Assembly: GCA_029215795.1 (NCBI GenBank) | Contig: JARDYH010000001.1 | Coordinates: 114,540,533 to 114,604,532 of the forward strand | Direction: 5' to 3' | Length of the DNA: 64,000 nt | Source: Anniella stebbinsi | Lineage: Eukaryota > Chordata > Lepidosauria > Squamata > Anniellidae | Shown here: positions 23,301 through 35,494 of the stretch, in pieces | Position numbering within the stretch: the first letter of the stretch is position 1 | Layout of the letters: every line of letters begins with the position of its first letter | Position numbers and translations under genes: made by a program | Notes under the pieces: generated by a model | Database searches by the model: none | Told to the model about the DNA's origin: nothing | The model's input: only the letters and a program-made list of their open reading frames with translations

Positions 23301-24050
23301 CCCATTACATCTATCAGTCCCTCAATCTAAATGCAACAGCATTGTCCTTCTCACTTTCTCTGTCACATCCTCCCCCTCAGGCGAGCAATCGGAACAACTC
23401 CTAGTTGGGATGACATACAGGAGGGGAAAGGGAGGTTAGAGAAACTGTTTCACATATATTTTCTATTTTTGGCTTAAATATTTCCCAACAGTTTCTTTCT
23501 CTTTTTTCCCTCCCTCTCCTTCTCTCCCCTGATGTACAGATGGGGCAACTCTGCTGCAAATCAGTACCTCCTTTTTCCTGAATTTCGTACCAGATACTTC
23601 CTTTAAATCACCTTGAGATCTGTGCAGGGTTGTACAGTTTTCCTCAGGATTTTCCTGAGACATGAGATAATTCACAATATCATAATATCTTGATAGCCAG
23701 TCCTGTGACTAAAGTGGATTTACAAGGGCAGTGCCTTTCCTTCCCATAGTAAGGTGTGTTTTGGATTTCCTCCCACCCCATAATCCATTTCTAAAATAGT
23801 TGACATGGTTCAGAATTGCTATACTGATCTTCACTTACATTCAGTGAGCATGACATGTACCTCCTGCATATTGGGCACAATTCACCCTGCACTATGAAGC
23901 AGCATCCATGCACAGAAGATCAAGCAGAGCTCAAGGGAGCCCTGCCCCTCCACTCACTTTATATGTGCAAAGAAGTTAGGTGGGTAGAAGAGACAGGGAC
24001 TTCTTGCAGAGTGGAGGTCGATAAGAGATGAGACAGAGGCGTAAATTGGG
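20383..24050. other. Mostly single-copy-looking DNA
   Basis: 3.7 kb were read without recognising a gene, RNA or repeat terminus. Short frames are uninformative. An exon without clear motifs cannot be excluded. Confidence 0.45.
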
Positions 24051-24939
24051 TTTAAATAGGGCTACATTTATTTAAAGATCTGCAAAGGGTGAAAACCTAT
24101 AGGGCATCCAGTATGGCCTGCTTCCAGGCCCATCTGATTCGAGCGAGCCATTCATGACCCATGGATTGGCATGGGTAATTCGCCACTCCACAGGCCCGCC
24201 CCCTTTGGGGAAGGGAGACTGTGGCAATACCCCACATTTCTGTTCCCTTAGGTATGTCTGAGTGAGTATGTTTAGAGAGTTCGGAATGTTAGACTGAGTG
24301 AGTGTGGCTTGTGATGCTAGAAAAGAGAGTGTGGGAGGGTTTTGAAGGTTAGTTGGTCGTTGGAAGAGTGTATGGAGAGTAAAGTGTAGTTGTTAGTCAA
24401 GAGTTACATGAGGAGTGAATAAGAGTTATATTACTAAGGGACTAGAATGGTTGTGATATTAAATGAAATAAGCAGGTTTGGTTTACATTGACAGTAACAA
24501 AGTTCTGTTCATGTACAATAAACTTTTCTTTGGTTTGTTACCATAAAACCAAGTGTTCGCTCGGATTCCTCAACTGCTTCAACGTAGGTATTAATGAGAT
24601 ACACCTAAACAAAACGTTAGCTCACAACATCCAGAAGCAGAACCAATTTCCCAAAGTTTTCACCTTGTCCCCTCACAGAGAGGGGAAAGGTAGTGTTATC
24701 TTGCCCGTCCCTCAGGCTTATTCAAGTGGTGGTGCTTGTCTTGAGAAGGGGTGCTCACGACCGGGCCTAATATATAGGTGGTGTGGTGGCACAGAAACCT
24801 TCCAATGTCACCCTCCCTCAGTCCGCAAGGATCCAAGTGGGTGAGAAGGGTTGGTCTCAAAGGTAACACTTATCTTGTCAGCTAGGCCGCGGGGCTTAAA
24901 GTAGGAGACTCAGGCATTACCAGTCACAACAACAGTGCC

Positions 24940-25340
24940 TGTGAATGCTCACCATTCCAAAATCCTACTCTGGATGCCCTTACCTACTACCACGGGAGCG
25001 TCAAGGCACTTCCTTAGTCGCTCCCTCCCCCAAACCTAGAATTAAATGCTGTAAACCCCTTTGCAGTTCACCAAGAAACAAAGAATTACCGAGGTCCGAT
25101 AGGTGGACCCCGTTCTGCCTGTATAATTCCCTCTGGTTCAAATTAATTGCAGGGTGTTGGATACTGAAGTCTCCATATTAGATCAAATCCCTGAAGATTT
25201 CAATGTTAGCCTTCTTGTGGGCTTTTTCCATAGCCTTATGGTTGGTGCCCTCACACCAGTTAAATCTAGGCAGGACGCATGACCATATAATACGTACGCC
25301 AGGCCAATGCTGCTGAACAATGTGGCTCCCCATGTTTAAA
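24940..25340 (-). pseudogene. SGNH-hydrolase-like domain remnant
   Basis: The minus-strand translation gives HWPGVRIIWSCVLPRFNW, then KAMEKAHKKANIEIFRDLI, one in-frame stop, INLNQRELYRQNGVHLSDLG and NSLFLGELQRGLQHLILG. The NGVHLSDLGN segment matches the C-terminal Asp-x-x-His block of SGNH hydrolases as found in vertebrate DIRS/Ngaro-type elements, with Asp replaced by Asn. The N-terminal GDS block was not found, and the expected middle part is replaced by a local tandem duplication. It is a pseudogene because of the internal stop and the missing parts. Confidence 0.6.
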
Positions 25341-25386
25341 TAATTCATTATAAATTTCCAACTCTCTATTGATTTTTGTGCACACC

Positions 25387-25612
25387 CTTCTTAGAATCAA
25401 GCATGATTGCATTGCAATTTTTGGGCCTCTGCCCTCTTCTCAGCTCACTCTGGGAATCTGGCAAGACCACGTACTTGCCTCCTTACGAGTACGCGCACCA
25501 GTCTAGGCCTTTCTTAGAATCAAGCATCACTGCATCGCAATTCTGGGCCGCTGCCCCAGTGGATACATGCCATCATCCTGGCTCACTCTGGGAATCCAGC
25601 AAGACCACTTAC
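25387..25612. repeat. ~120-bp tandem duplication
   Basis: Two diverged copies start TTAGAATCAAGCATGATTGC (about 25391) and TTAGAATCAAGCATCACTGC (about 25512). Each contains CTCACTCTGGGAATC and AAGACCAC. It falls inside the SGNH-like region and disrupts it. Confidence 0.75.
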
Positions 25613-27301
25613 TCACCATCCCCAGCCAATGCTGAAAGTATCCTGAAAACCGCAAAAGACTGTAACTCCCAGGCTTCTCTTTCAGCCCTTTACATCGTTC
25701 CACTCATCGTGTACAACTACCCTTTTGGGGTGGGGCAATAAACAATGCCTCAGTGGGTCAATGTGGACTGCTGGCTCACACATTGCCTGCCGTATCTGTC
25801 CCGCCACTGTACTTTGGCATAACAGCCAATTTGCATCTGTGCATCAAAGATGGATGTGATGGTTGTGCTTCTTCAGCTATCTGCGAAGACAAGAGCTATT
25901 AAAACTTTCAAGGATGGCTGGGCATATGCACGAATAGACTTGTAATGCCCTCTGCAAACAGCTTGCACTCTGTTCTGTGCAAAGCTGGACGCTGTGGCCA
26001 TAAGGAAGCCCTGCCAGGCAAACTTTAAATTGCCCAATGGTATTTAGTTAAGCCCCCTTGCCAGCATGAGGGGTGGGCATCCAAATGTCCTACCAAGGAC
26101 AGAAAGATTCCAGTACTTTTTAACTGGATGAGATTTAGCACCCAGTTGCAATTTACACTCATGAGGTCTTGCCGAAGCGTAATGAAGACTGCATCCTTGG
26201 GAAACACAACGTCTTGAACCATCTAGTGGATATTATTCTAGTTGTAGATGTGGCCATCCCACATCTAGATGATAAAATTACAGCATCCCCAACGTCTAAC
26301 AGGACATGGAGTGTGACCCTGTGTGAATATAACACATGTATTATTAAAACTTAAAACCTGAAATTTTTAACTGTTCTATAATTAACTTGAGCCTGGGAAT
26401 AAACAGGGCCAGACAATCACGATGCCAAGCCAACATTGCTGACTTGTATGAGGGTCGGCAAGGCTTGCCATATAAGGGGTTGCCCTTTAAGCCCTGGAGA
26501 ATGAGTGAAGACTGAGGGAGGACACTGAACAACGCAACTAAAATCAGGTGAGTAGGAGACGCTCAGAACACATGCCGCATCTGCTCAACCACTGTATGTT
26601 GGCACATTGTCATGATCAAAGCTGTGTTCTAAAACTTGATCTGAAGGCCCTCCATCCAGCTCAGCAAAGGATGCTGTGAAAGATGGTCGCATGAATGGGA
26701 TATGGCCCAGCCAGACATCCTGGTCCAAGGTTATAGTGTTCACTATTCCAAATTGGTTATGTGCCCCAAATGGGAATGGGAGGATTGATGTCGCTGTGAA
26801 CCAACTACCCGAGAGTGATTGTGTTACCCTTATCACAGCCATCATGCAAGGAGAATTCCTGGAAGCTTCTGCCGAATCCCAGCAGGCCAAGAGCTGAAAA
26901 CTTCTTGGCATGGGCCTGCAATTCCCAAAGCCTTGGAGTAAAATCTTCAAATATATGGAGGGAAAACACAAAATTGAAATATAAATGTAGATGAATGCTT
27001 AAATGTCCAGGCTTACATGGGAACTGCTCCTGCCAGAACCAGAGAAACACAACTGTATAAATAAAACAATAAATGTTTGCTTGCCCAAGCTGTTGTACTA
27101 AGAAGTGGATATGGGTCACCCAGGAGGTCTCCCATCCCAGCACTGACCAGGTTCATGCCTCTTCATTACCAGCTGGCATCCCCTGCAATGTGCACTCTCA
27201 GATATACCCTGTGGCCCCTATACCCTCCCCCTTTTCCCCCTTGCCCTTTTGCAGAGGAGACAAAATGTGTGGGGCGAAAATTACACCAGAGGTGAAAGGT
27301 A

Positions 27302-27640
27302 ACTAGCCAATAACTAGCCAACTCTCTACAACTCTTGTGGAGGGCCAGGATCTCTTCTTGATCATCCTAAAGTGCAGGACCTGGAATAATGGGCTCAAGT
27401 TACAGGGAGCCAGTTTCTGGCTGGACATCGGGAAAAACTTCCTGACTGTTAAAACAGTACGCCAATGGAACCAATTACCCAGGGAAGTCATGGGCTCTTC
27501 CATACCAGAGACATTCAAGAGGCAGCTGGACAACCATCTGCCAAGTATGCTTTAAGGTGGATTCCTGCATTGAGCAGGGGGTTGGACTTGATGGCCTTAC
27601 AGGCCACTTACAACTCTACTATTCTATGATTCTATGGTAT
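27302..27640 (+). mobile_element. CR1 LINE 3' end
   Basis: It has the standard CR1 3' region: GGACATCGGGAAAAACTTCC, GAGGCAGCTGGACAACCATC, GAGCAGGGGGTTGGACTTGA, and a closing ATTCTATGATTCTATGG, the CR1 octamer tail. It lacks poly(A), as CR1 does. The 5' end is truncated and no reverse transcriptase remains. Confidence 0.9.
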
Positions 27641-27699
27641 AACTAAGTGGATCTGAACTCTCAAACTCTGGGTCTTTGGCCAAGATGCCCTTACTCCAT

Positions 27700-27885
27700 C
27701 AACATAGGAAGCTGCCATATACTAAGGCAGCCCATTGGTCCATTTGACCTAGCTTTGCTTTAGTGGATGAAAGCTGCTCTGAGCAGATTCAGGCAAGATT
27801 CTTATCCTTGAACTATCTGGAAAAGCTATGGATCAAACTGGGACCTTACGCATGCAAATCAAATGCTAAGTGATGGCCCCTCCCT
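27700..27885 (-). mobile_element. tRNA-derived SINE, antisense
   Basis: On the plus strand it begins ACATAGGAAGCTGCCATATA and includes CCATTGGTCCATTTGACCTA, then CAAACTGGGACCTTACGCAT, the complement of the B box region. It is the reverse of the SINE at 50051-50225. The head is eroded at its 3' side here. Confidence 0.8.
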
Positions 27886-28379
27886 ATACCTGCTGTTGAG
27901 CAAATGAACCATTGTGGGGAGCCCTGCATGGGACAAAAGAAAACCTCTGTTGGGTAAAACCAACCTTCTGCCATCATAAAAGTCAAGGTAGCTTTCATGG
28001 GTTTCGTTTCATAGACAGTCACCCATCCAGACACTGACCAGGCCTGAACCTGCTTAGCTTTAGCAATGTAGCATTATCAATTGTCCTTCAACATGGGATA
28101 AAGAATCTTTACTATTGGGCCAATAGGCCTCACAGGCTGAGCTGCACCTAGCAACAGCAAACACTATGAGTGTGTGTGTATGTGCGTGGTGAAGACGGTT
28201 TCTCCCTCATTGAGAAATGACAAAGCTAAAAGGGGAGGAAGCTGGCTGCCCAATAGAGGGAGGGGAAGAGGATGAACTACTGCTGCTATACTTGAAAAGA
28301 GATACGAGCTTAAAGCCTTCCTGCACTAGGTTGGTGTCCACTGCACCTTGCAGCTGACTGCTGGAGGCAGTACACACAC

Positions 28380-29080
28380 TTCCCTCGTGCTTCTCAGCTG
28401 GCCACCCAGAAAATGGTGCACCATCAGTGCTGGAGGCCGAGGCCAGCCAACACCGCCACCACGAGCCTCGTGGAGCAGGTCCTGCCTGTAGTGGCCGCCC
28501 ATTCAGGCCCTTCTCTACTGGGCTGAAGGGGCGGCGGCAGCCAAGTGTAAACGATGCAACCACCTGTGGCGGTGCTGCACAAGGAGGTGCCCTCGCTGTG
28601 GTAGAGGGAGGAAGGAATCCCTGGTTGCGTGCCGCTGCAGCGCTGCCTGAGGAGGCACCCTCACCAGCCAGCCGGTAAGTGGGCAGAGGGAGGAAGGAAT
28701 CCCCGGGGCTGGGCCTAGAATGGGAGGACCATCTAGTCTTTTCAGCAAACCTGTGGCCTCAAGGCTGAAGCTTCCTCTCATCCTCTGCCTTGTCCACTGC
28801 GGGCGTGAAGGTGGAGGTATCTCCATCGCTGTTTCTTCATCTCTTCTCCCGCGTGCGCTTGGCTGCAGAAATACGGAGGGTGTTCTGGCAGCCGCACGAG
28901 CAAAGAGGAAGACTGGGAGGGGTGAAAGCATTTCAATACTCCCATATTTCACCTCCCAACCTAGTGGCACCATACTGGGTCTGCCAATGGCAAGCTCCCA
29001 TGTCTCGCCCTCTCCCCCACCCGCAAAAGCCTCCTCCACACCTATGCAGGGCCGGTCATGGTTGAATGGCACTTGGTGGT
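28380..29080. other. GC-rich, CpG-containing block of unknown nature
   Basis: GC content rises clearly and CpG sites persist (GGGGCGGCGGCAGCC at 28529, CCCGCGTGCGCTTGG at 28848). GAGGGAGGAAGGAATCCC occurs twice (about 28606 and 28686). Minus-strand frame 28515-29087 (190 codons) is low-complexity and has no domain I recognise. It may be a CpG island, a first exon or a decayed repeat. I could not decide. Confidence 0.3.
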
Positions 29081-31321
29081 GGTGCATGTTTTTGGAACTT
29101 CCACTGAGTGAATGTTAGCCAGCTTCCATCTTTCCCCATCTAGCTTTTCAATCAATAACTTGCTGCCTTATGATGATGTTGGTGAAGTTGTAGTACTCCC
29201 ACTGTTTTAATGAAATGCGTAACTTTATTTCCTTGCTTTGTTTTTATTGAATTATTTTATTGTAAGATAATCTGATTATTTTTTTAATAGAAAAAAACCA
29301 AGATTATAAATATTAACTAAATATGAGACTAAGGAATTAGTTCCTTCCTGAAACTACTTCATTACAAGGGTGTTGTGCAAAATGTCTTCACTACATTGAT
29401 TTTCAGTCACTTCACCACAAGACAATGTGAGTCAATGCATGATATGTATAGGGTTCAGATGAAAGCTGACTGTCAAACTAGATATGACAAGGGCTGGTGC
29501 AAGAGTTGAGGGAACCCTTGGCAAAGTGCTGCCCCATGGGCCCTCCTCCTGCAATGATAGCAGGGCCCCATTGCCTCAGCAGGGCCTACTGCCTGCACCT
29601 GCTCTGGGCCTGCATTCAAAACAAAAACCAAAATAACGAAGCATGGTCCCTTCCATAAAAAACATAGGGCCTGCCATGCTTTTGTAGCAGCAGCCATATT
29701 TGCTCCAGATGTTGACTCAATTTCTGGGTCACTGTAGGGCTGATAAGTGGTTTTGTTATTGTCTGCTTGTTTGATTTAATGATGGCTTTGGGTTTGCATC
29801 TTCAGTGGGCCTTGCCTGGGTGCCTTGGCCACTGTACGTTTTGGGGAAGTGGTTGCGGTGGGCCTGTATATGACTTTAAGCATGTGATTCAAGAATGTAC
29901 TTAGACTGGACTAAAAATTAGCCAGAAAGGTGCTTGTTCCACACAGGGACCACAGCACCAAGAATTAAAGTTTACATCTTTTTTCTGCACCATTTTCCTA
30001 GTGAACATCACTCTGCCACCACTGCTATTTTCCACATTTTTTTAAAAAAATAAAAATCAGGGCAAATAAGGGGGGACATATTTGGCAGAAAAATGATATT
30101 AGGGGAAAGGTTGACCAGCACACAATCCCAATCTGGATAGGGGTCCCTGTACTCAGAAGGCCCAAGAGTACAGGGGACTTTATTTTGGGAGATGTTGTTC
30201 CCTAAAATACATGGGCCTAGCCTATTTAGAGACATAAAGGTGTAATCTGTGACATAATGGGGCATGACAAAAGGTCATTTGGCACAACCTAGCCAAAGTT
30301 AAGCCTAGTGAACAGTTTGGGATGAACCAATGCTTTACTAAGCTTTAGTAATAGTAAAGCAAAGCAGAGAAACCAAGTATAATGAATAAATAAGCTTGCT
30401 CATTTAAATTCCATCTATTTCAATAAAAGAGTAAAGTATGTGCCCACTGATCGTGATTCTCGGTTGTAAGAGACTGTGCTATTCTACTTTGTCATGTCAC
30501 ACATCATGAAACTGGCTCACTAAATACCTCACATTGTATCCCTACTATACTATATAAAATATGCCCCTGCGCTTGCTTGCATTGTGCTCATGACTCTGAG
30601 AACCATTTGTCCTAATGTCACTCTGCTTCTGAATTATACGGGGAATTGTGTCAAAGTGTTTTTGACATTCACATTAATATCAAATGAATCAATTAAGATG
30701 AATAGGATGATGATGAATACTAAATACTTAATGATGTGTTTAATTAATGCTGAATTACAGTTGAAATCTCAAGGGAGAGACCGATACCCACATAGATATC
30801 AAATAAATTAATGATTATTGCAATGACAGGCAGTACAAAAGTATACACAGTGATAAAGAACCTAAAGATTTACCAGCAATAAATCATGAATGATTAGTAT
30901 TTGCCTGCAATGACATTCATCTTGCTGATTTGTAAAAAGGTAATAATTCATGCAGAATTAATAGCTTTATTGATAGAATTCAAGTTTTTCACAAGTCAGG
31001 TTTCTTCTTAACATGTTTGTTCTTCAGTTCAAGGCAAAAGCATGTGACTGATGATTAGAACAAGCTCAAAATATGTGTCCTAACATATTGGCTAGTCATA
31101 GTCAATATGAAAAATCTATTATATATACATGCTCCACACATCTAACAACATAAATCCTGCTAACTACTAGTTCCATGTCACTCACTCACTCATTCACTCA
31201 CTCATTCAAAATATTTGTTTCCAAGTCTCCTCCATGGCGGCTTTCATATGGCTAACACTCATGATAAAAGAACATAAGTTTTAACATTTTAAAGTTTGTG
31301 TAATATGGTGACCATATTACA
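29081..31321. other. Non-genic stretch
   Basis: AT-rich sequence with no gene, RNA or repeat end that I recognise. A short imperfect ACTCACTC run occurs near 31183-31205. Confidence 0.5.
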
Positions 31322-31815
31322 CCAGCTTTAAAATCACTCTACTGGCTGCCAATTACTTTCCGGGTGAAGTACAAAGTGCTGGGCATTACCTTTAAAGCCC
31401 TACATGGTTTGGGCCCAGGTTACCTGTGGGATCGCCTTCCCCCATACCATCCGACCCACACACTCAGGTCCTCTGGGAAGAATTTACTTCAGTCAGCCAA
31501 AACTAGGCTGACAACCATTACCCAGAGGACCTTCTCTTCTGCCACTCCCAGACTGTGGAATGGCCTGCTGGAAGAGATTTGTCAACTTAACAATCTTTTT
31601 GACTTTAAGAAAGTCATTAAGACTGATCTCTTCCAGCAAGCCTACCTAGCTGATTTCTAAAAGTTTTATTGGTATTTTAATAATGTATTAGTTTTATATG
31701 TTTTAATCAATTTTATGTATTTGTATTTGATGTTGTTCCCGGCCTCGATCCAGAGGGAGAGGTGGGTAAGAAATAATTAAATTTATTGTTGTTGTTGTTA
31801 TTATTATTATTATTA
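31322..31815 (+). mobile_element. L2-type LINE 3' end with (TTG/TTA)n tail
   Basis: A frame encodes the ORF2 C-terminus (YWLPITFRVKYKVLGITFKA, then LHGLGPGYLWDRL, RTFSSATPRLWNGL, LFDFKKVIKTDLFQQAY). This is the conserved L2-clade tail after the reverse transcriptase. It is followed by an untranslated region with CCCGGCCTCGATCCAGAGGG and a trinucleotide tail at about 31772-31820. The reading frame 31364-31660 is intact to a stop, which suggests a moderately young insertion, but it is 5'-truncated. Confidence 0.88.
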
Positions 31816-31821
31816 TTATTA

Positions 31822-31975
31822 GGAGATCCATACCTGGATCAGACCATGGGTCCATCTAGTCCAGCATGCTGTTCACACAGTGGCTAACCAGCTGTTGTTT
31901 GTGGGAAACCCACAAGAAGGACATGAGTGCAATAGCACCCTCCCATCCATATTCCCCAGCAACTAATGTACAACT
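31822..31975 (+). repeat. Reptile interspersed repeat R, 5' fragment
   Basis: It starts with CTGGATCAGACCATGGGTCC and CACAGTGGCTAACCAGCTG, and matches 52708 onward. It lies directly downstream of the LINE tail. Confidence 0.7.
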
Positions 31976-33035
31976 AAAACTAAAAAACAAATTAAAAAAA
32001 CCAACCCAAACACCACCACCATTTTAAATACTAAAAAAAGACAAGAAAGAAAACCATTGGCCAGCTTAGAGTTCCCCTAAGGCAGGATCCCGTTCATACT
32101 TTACCCACAATGATACAGCAGCCTGTTCTTATTCAGGTTCATATTCACAAATGGGTTTCAACAGAGACACTTGGGCCACATGATGGGCTTGAAGACAAGT
32201 GTGTGCTGTGCTGCAATTTAACTGCATGCAAAATGCCAGTTTAAGGATTGGTAACTAGCAGTTATTTATACAGCAAATAAAATTCAGGGCTAAAATATGG
32301 CATGACAGAGTTCGAATTACAAGAGAAAAGGAAAGGGGAAGGCTTAATCAAATCTACAAACCCAGTTCTCTCCTATTTTAGAAGAATTATGCCTCCCCAC
32401 CTTATAAAAAAAAACAGCTAAGGCCTGTCACATAAAAATATGGGGCTAGACTCCCCTTTAATTCAAATTCTGCCCTCACATATGAAGAGGAGCTGGTGTG
32501 TAGTTTGCTTCTCAACAAATTGTAAGTTGCATATTTTCTTGAGAATATATAGACAAATCACTATGTTAATATAATAGCTAAAATGTTATGCGATTGTCAG
32601 GCGTTGGTGTATGTATGAGCTCCTTGCAGCTTGCAGTCTATCAGCCAGGTGCCTTACTTACCTGAAGCTGAATCATTAAGCAGAGTGAGGTGGCTGGCTC
32701 AGACAGCTGTTTCCCCCCCTTAGTTATATAATGTATTATTGTTGAATTTTTACAGGAGTTTGGTTTTAGGATATTGTGGGGTTAAAATCTCTCCCTCTTC
32801 CTCTGTGTGTGTGTGTGTTAGTCACTTTCAGACAAAGTTCATAATTTAGAGGTTGAAAGTTTAGTTAGAATGTAGCGGTCAGGGAGCTGTGCTCAGAACA
32901 ACAGAAGATAAAAATCTTGAACAGAAAGTGAGAGAAAGAGAGAGGAGTTTAACTCAGGAAATAGAAACTTACTTTGCAGAAATGAACAAGAAACTACCCT
33001 CTTGATTTGCTGGATTTGTTATTGTTTTTAAGTAG
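31976..33035. other. No recognised features
   Basis: AT-rich sequence with a (GT)n run near 32802-32818. No gene recognised. Confidence 0.5.
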
Positions 33036-33043
33036 AAATAATA

Positions 33044-33363
33044 TAGGGTGACCAGATAAAATCCAGGTCAGGGCTCATGTAATTTTAACAGTTGTAGAAA
33101 AAAGGGAATTTCAGCCAGTGTCATTTGTATGCAATTAGTTCCTGGTGAAATTCCATCTTCATCACAACAGTTAAAGTTGCAGGGGCCCTGCCTTCTTTTG
33201 TATATGGTCACAGTAGTATAGTGCATGCACCTTTAACTGTTGTGATGAAGAGGGAATTTCACCAGGAACTAATTGCATACAAATGACTCTGGCTGAAATT
33301 CCCTTTTCTCTACAACTGTTAAAGTTACATGAGCTCTAACCTGGATTTTATCTGGTCACCCTA
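33044..33363 (-). mobile_element. 320-bp hAT-like foldback MITE, copy C
   Basis: The termini are TAGGGTGACCAGATAAAATC and GATTTTATCTGGTCACCCTA, and the length is 320 bp. The flanks AAATAATA and ATATAATA match at 7 of 8. The outer 20 bp of both ends differ from copies A, B, D and E in the same way, so this copy belongs to a subfamily or its two ends have been homogenised. The interior is as in the others. Confidence 0.9.
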
Positions 33364-33394
33364 ATATAATATAGAGCGGGTAGAAAGGGAGGAG

Positions 33395-33463
33395 GAGGAG
33401 GAGGAGGGAGAGAGGGACGGAGGGAGGGAGGAAGGAAGGAAGGAAGGAAGGAAGGAAGGACAG
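33395..33463. repeat. (GGA)n and (GGAA)n microsatellite
   Basis: Purine-only run, GGAGGAGGAGG followed by GGAAGGAAGGAAGG. Confidence 0.9.
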
Positions 33464-34682
33464 ACAGAGATTTGGGTCCTAGATGAAAGAAAAAGTCAGA
33501 GCTGCTGGAACAGGAGAATTGATTGAGAGAACCAGACCAAGATATTTCTTGGATTGGTACCTGAATAAAATAGGGACATAATCTAGTTAGCGTAGCTAGA
33601 TGTGTTCATCATGATTATTTTATTACCTTTAGCTTATATGATTGTTTATATTTTGTGTATCCATTGTAAGTATCCATTCACATTTCAAAACTTTTTCTAA
33701 TTGACATTTTTTTTCAATAAAATAAAATGTTGTTCTTTGAAAAATTGTTGTCTCTTTTTTGGGGATGGGGGAATTACCCAAACCGTGTCTAATAGCCAAC
33801 CTCCACACTACCCAAAGTAGATAGCAGAGATATATAGTTTTGAGACTGGTTTGCTGGAGACAGCCAGACAAATAGTTTTCCACAGCTTCCTTGGTGGCTG
33901 TAGAAAAAGCCACAGGAAGGAAAGAGCAAAAAGGAGCATGGACACACTATTCTGACTGTTTCCCCTTCCCCCCATGGAACAGGGCATTGTTGGTCCATGA
34001 CAGAGGCACTTGTGGGATTTTCTTTCTCAGGTGCCACAAGAACTTGACTGCCCTTGAGTACTATGCACCTTGACTTGTGGATGGAGGGGATCATTTGTCA
34101 TTCTGCCTCGTGTGTGTGTGTGTGTGTGTGCGCCATTTGCTATTCTGCTTCAGGCAGCACGATGTCTAGGGTTGGCCTTGTTTAACTGCTGCCATGAAAA
34201 GGGCCCCTATTGTTTGGACCCTGAGGCTTTGGAATAACATTCTAGGTGAGGTGCAGGATTGTTCCTTCCATCTTACACAAATCTTTGGTCATTGGTTTAA
34301 GGTATGATTATTTACCTCCCCATTTAATTGTCCTATATTTTGACAATTGGTTGGCTTTAATTTTTATTATCATTCTATTGAAATATTTGTTTTAATTTTA
34401 TACAAGCCTTACCCAAGTTACAGAGAAGGGGGTTCAAAAAGTTTTAAGCAAATATATGATAAAAACAATATAAAATATTAAAGGAATAAATAATGAATCC
34501 ACCAAAGGGCAGCTAACGTGCCTTGGCATTCCCTCCCCTCAAAGAGCCAACAAAACCTAAATCCAGAAGCAGTATCAGCTTTTTCTGTTTAAGTAAGCTG
34601 TGCGTATCTGGGAATAGATTTGTGATGTCCTCTGTGACATTCTAGGTGTAGATTTTATGTATACTCAGTGGAGGATAGTGAC
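33464..34682. other. No gene recognised; contains a (GT)n run
   Basis: (GT)n lies at 34110-34130. No other support for features. Confidence 0.5.
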
Positions 34683-34853
34683 TCTGATGTCAGTGGGGCT
34701 GTGAATCCACTCAGAGTTTCAGTCAGTACCAGCCAGAGCTCTAAGGGAGCTATCCAAGGTGCTGAAACTATTTTGGGGATAGGGCTCAACACCTTGGATC
34801 TGTGGCTCTGGTTCTGACTGAAACTCAGAAAGGATTCAGCCCCATCAAAATCA
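34683..34853. repeat. Imperfect inverted repeat, arms ~65-80 bp
   Basis: CAGTGGGGCTGTGAATCC, AGTTTCAGTCAG and ATCCAAGGTG on the left pair with CACCTTGGAT, CTGACTGAAACT and GGATTCAGCCCCAT on the right. Several mismatches and indels show age. It has no clear relation to the other foldbacks. Confidence 0.75.
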
Positions 34854-35494
34854 GAGCCACCCGCCTCTACTATGTATTGGGTTATCACTATGTGTATATA
34901 TGGTTATTATCACTATATCTCAGTGATAACAAGTTTTATAAAGTGGGAGTGGGGGGAAACAGCCCATGTGTCACCAGTACTATTAGTAGTAAGATTTATT
35001 CAGACAGGTATATCAGGAAACAAAATTATTTCCTTCCTTCAGCTATTTAATGTTCCTTATGGCACTTGTAATTAATTGGAAGGTTTTAAAAGAGGCATCA
35101 GATTAAAGGCTCAGATTCAAAGACCTCTGTCTGTGCATTAGAAGAAAGCATTTCCATGATGACTCCTGTACTGCACTACACTGGAATGTTTTTTGGCGGT
35201 GAGGGAGGATTGAGGGGTGCAATTGGGATGGAGTTGTTGACACCATATGCAGAAGTGATTTTAACTAACAAAAGGGCTTCTTTTGACCCAAACCATTATT
35301 GAGAGAACTTTACTTCAGTTTGGCCTCAACAAAATTCCTAGTTTCTGTAGAGATCTGCTATTAAAAACAAACAAGCAAAACCAATTAAACTTGGATGCAA
35401 ATGCTGATCTACACCATTCAGTAGAGGAAAATGATGATTTTTTGACAACTTCTTAAACAGGTATTTTTAAAAAATCAACAAATATAAGCCTCCT
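34854..35494. other. No recognised features
   Basis: Nothing recognised. Confidence 0.5.

Larger units (their letters stand above)
24050..27000 (-). mobile_element. Decayed DIRS/Ngaro-like retroelement region, approximate limits
   Basis: The best evidence is the SGNH-hydrolase-like segment on the minus strand at 24940-25340. Further 5' on that strand (26000-27000) there are open frames without a named motif (for example around 26585-26971). No tyrosine recombinase or reverse transcriptase signature could be confirmed by eye. The limits and superfamily are inferred from the known DIRS/Ngaro arrangement, in which an SGNH domain follows the other enzymes. Confidence 0.4.

Noticed and set aside
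28515..29087. 190-codon minus-strand frame
   Set aside because: Low-complexity, overlaps plus-strand frames, and has no known domain or splice evidence. Kept only as a GC-rich block.
31364..31660. Host gene of 98 codons
   Set aside because: The sequence is the C-terminal end of an L2-type LINE ORF2 followed by its 3' tail.
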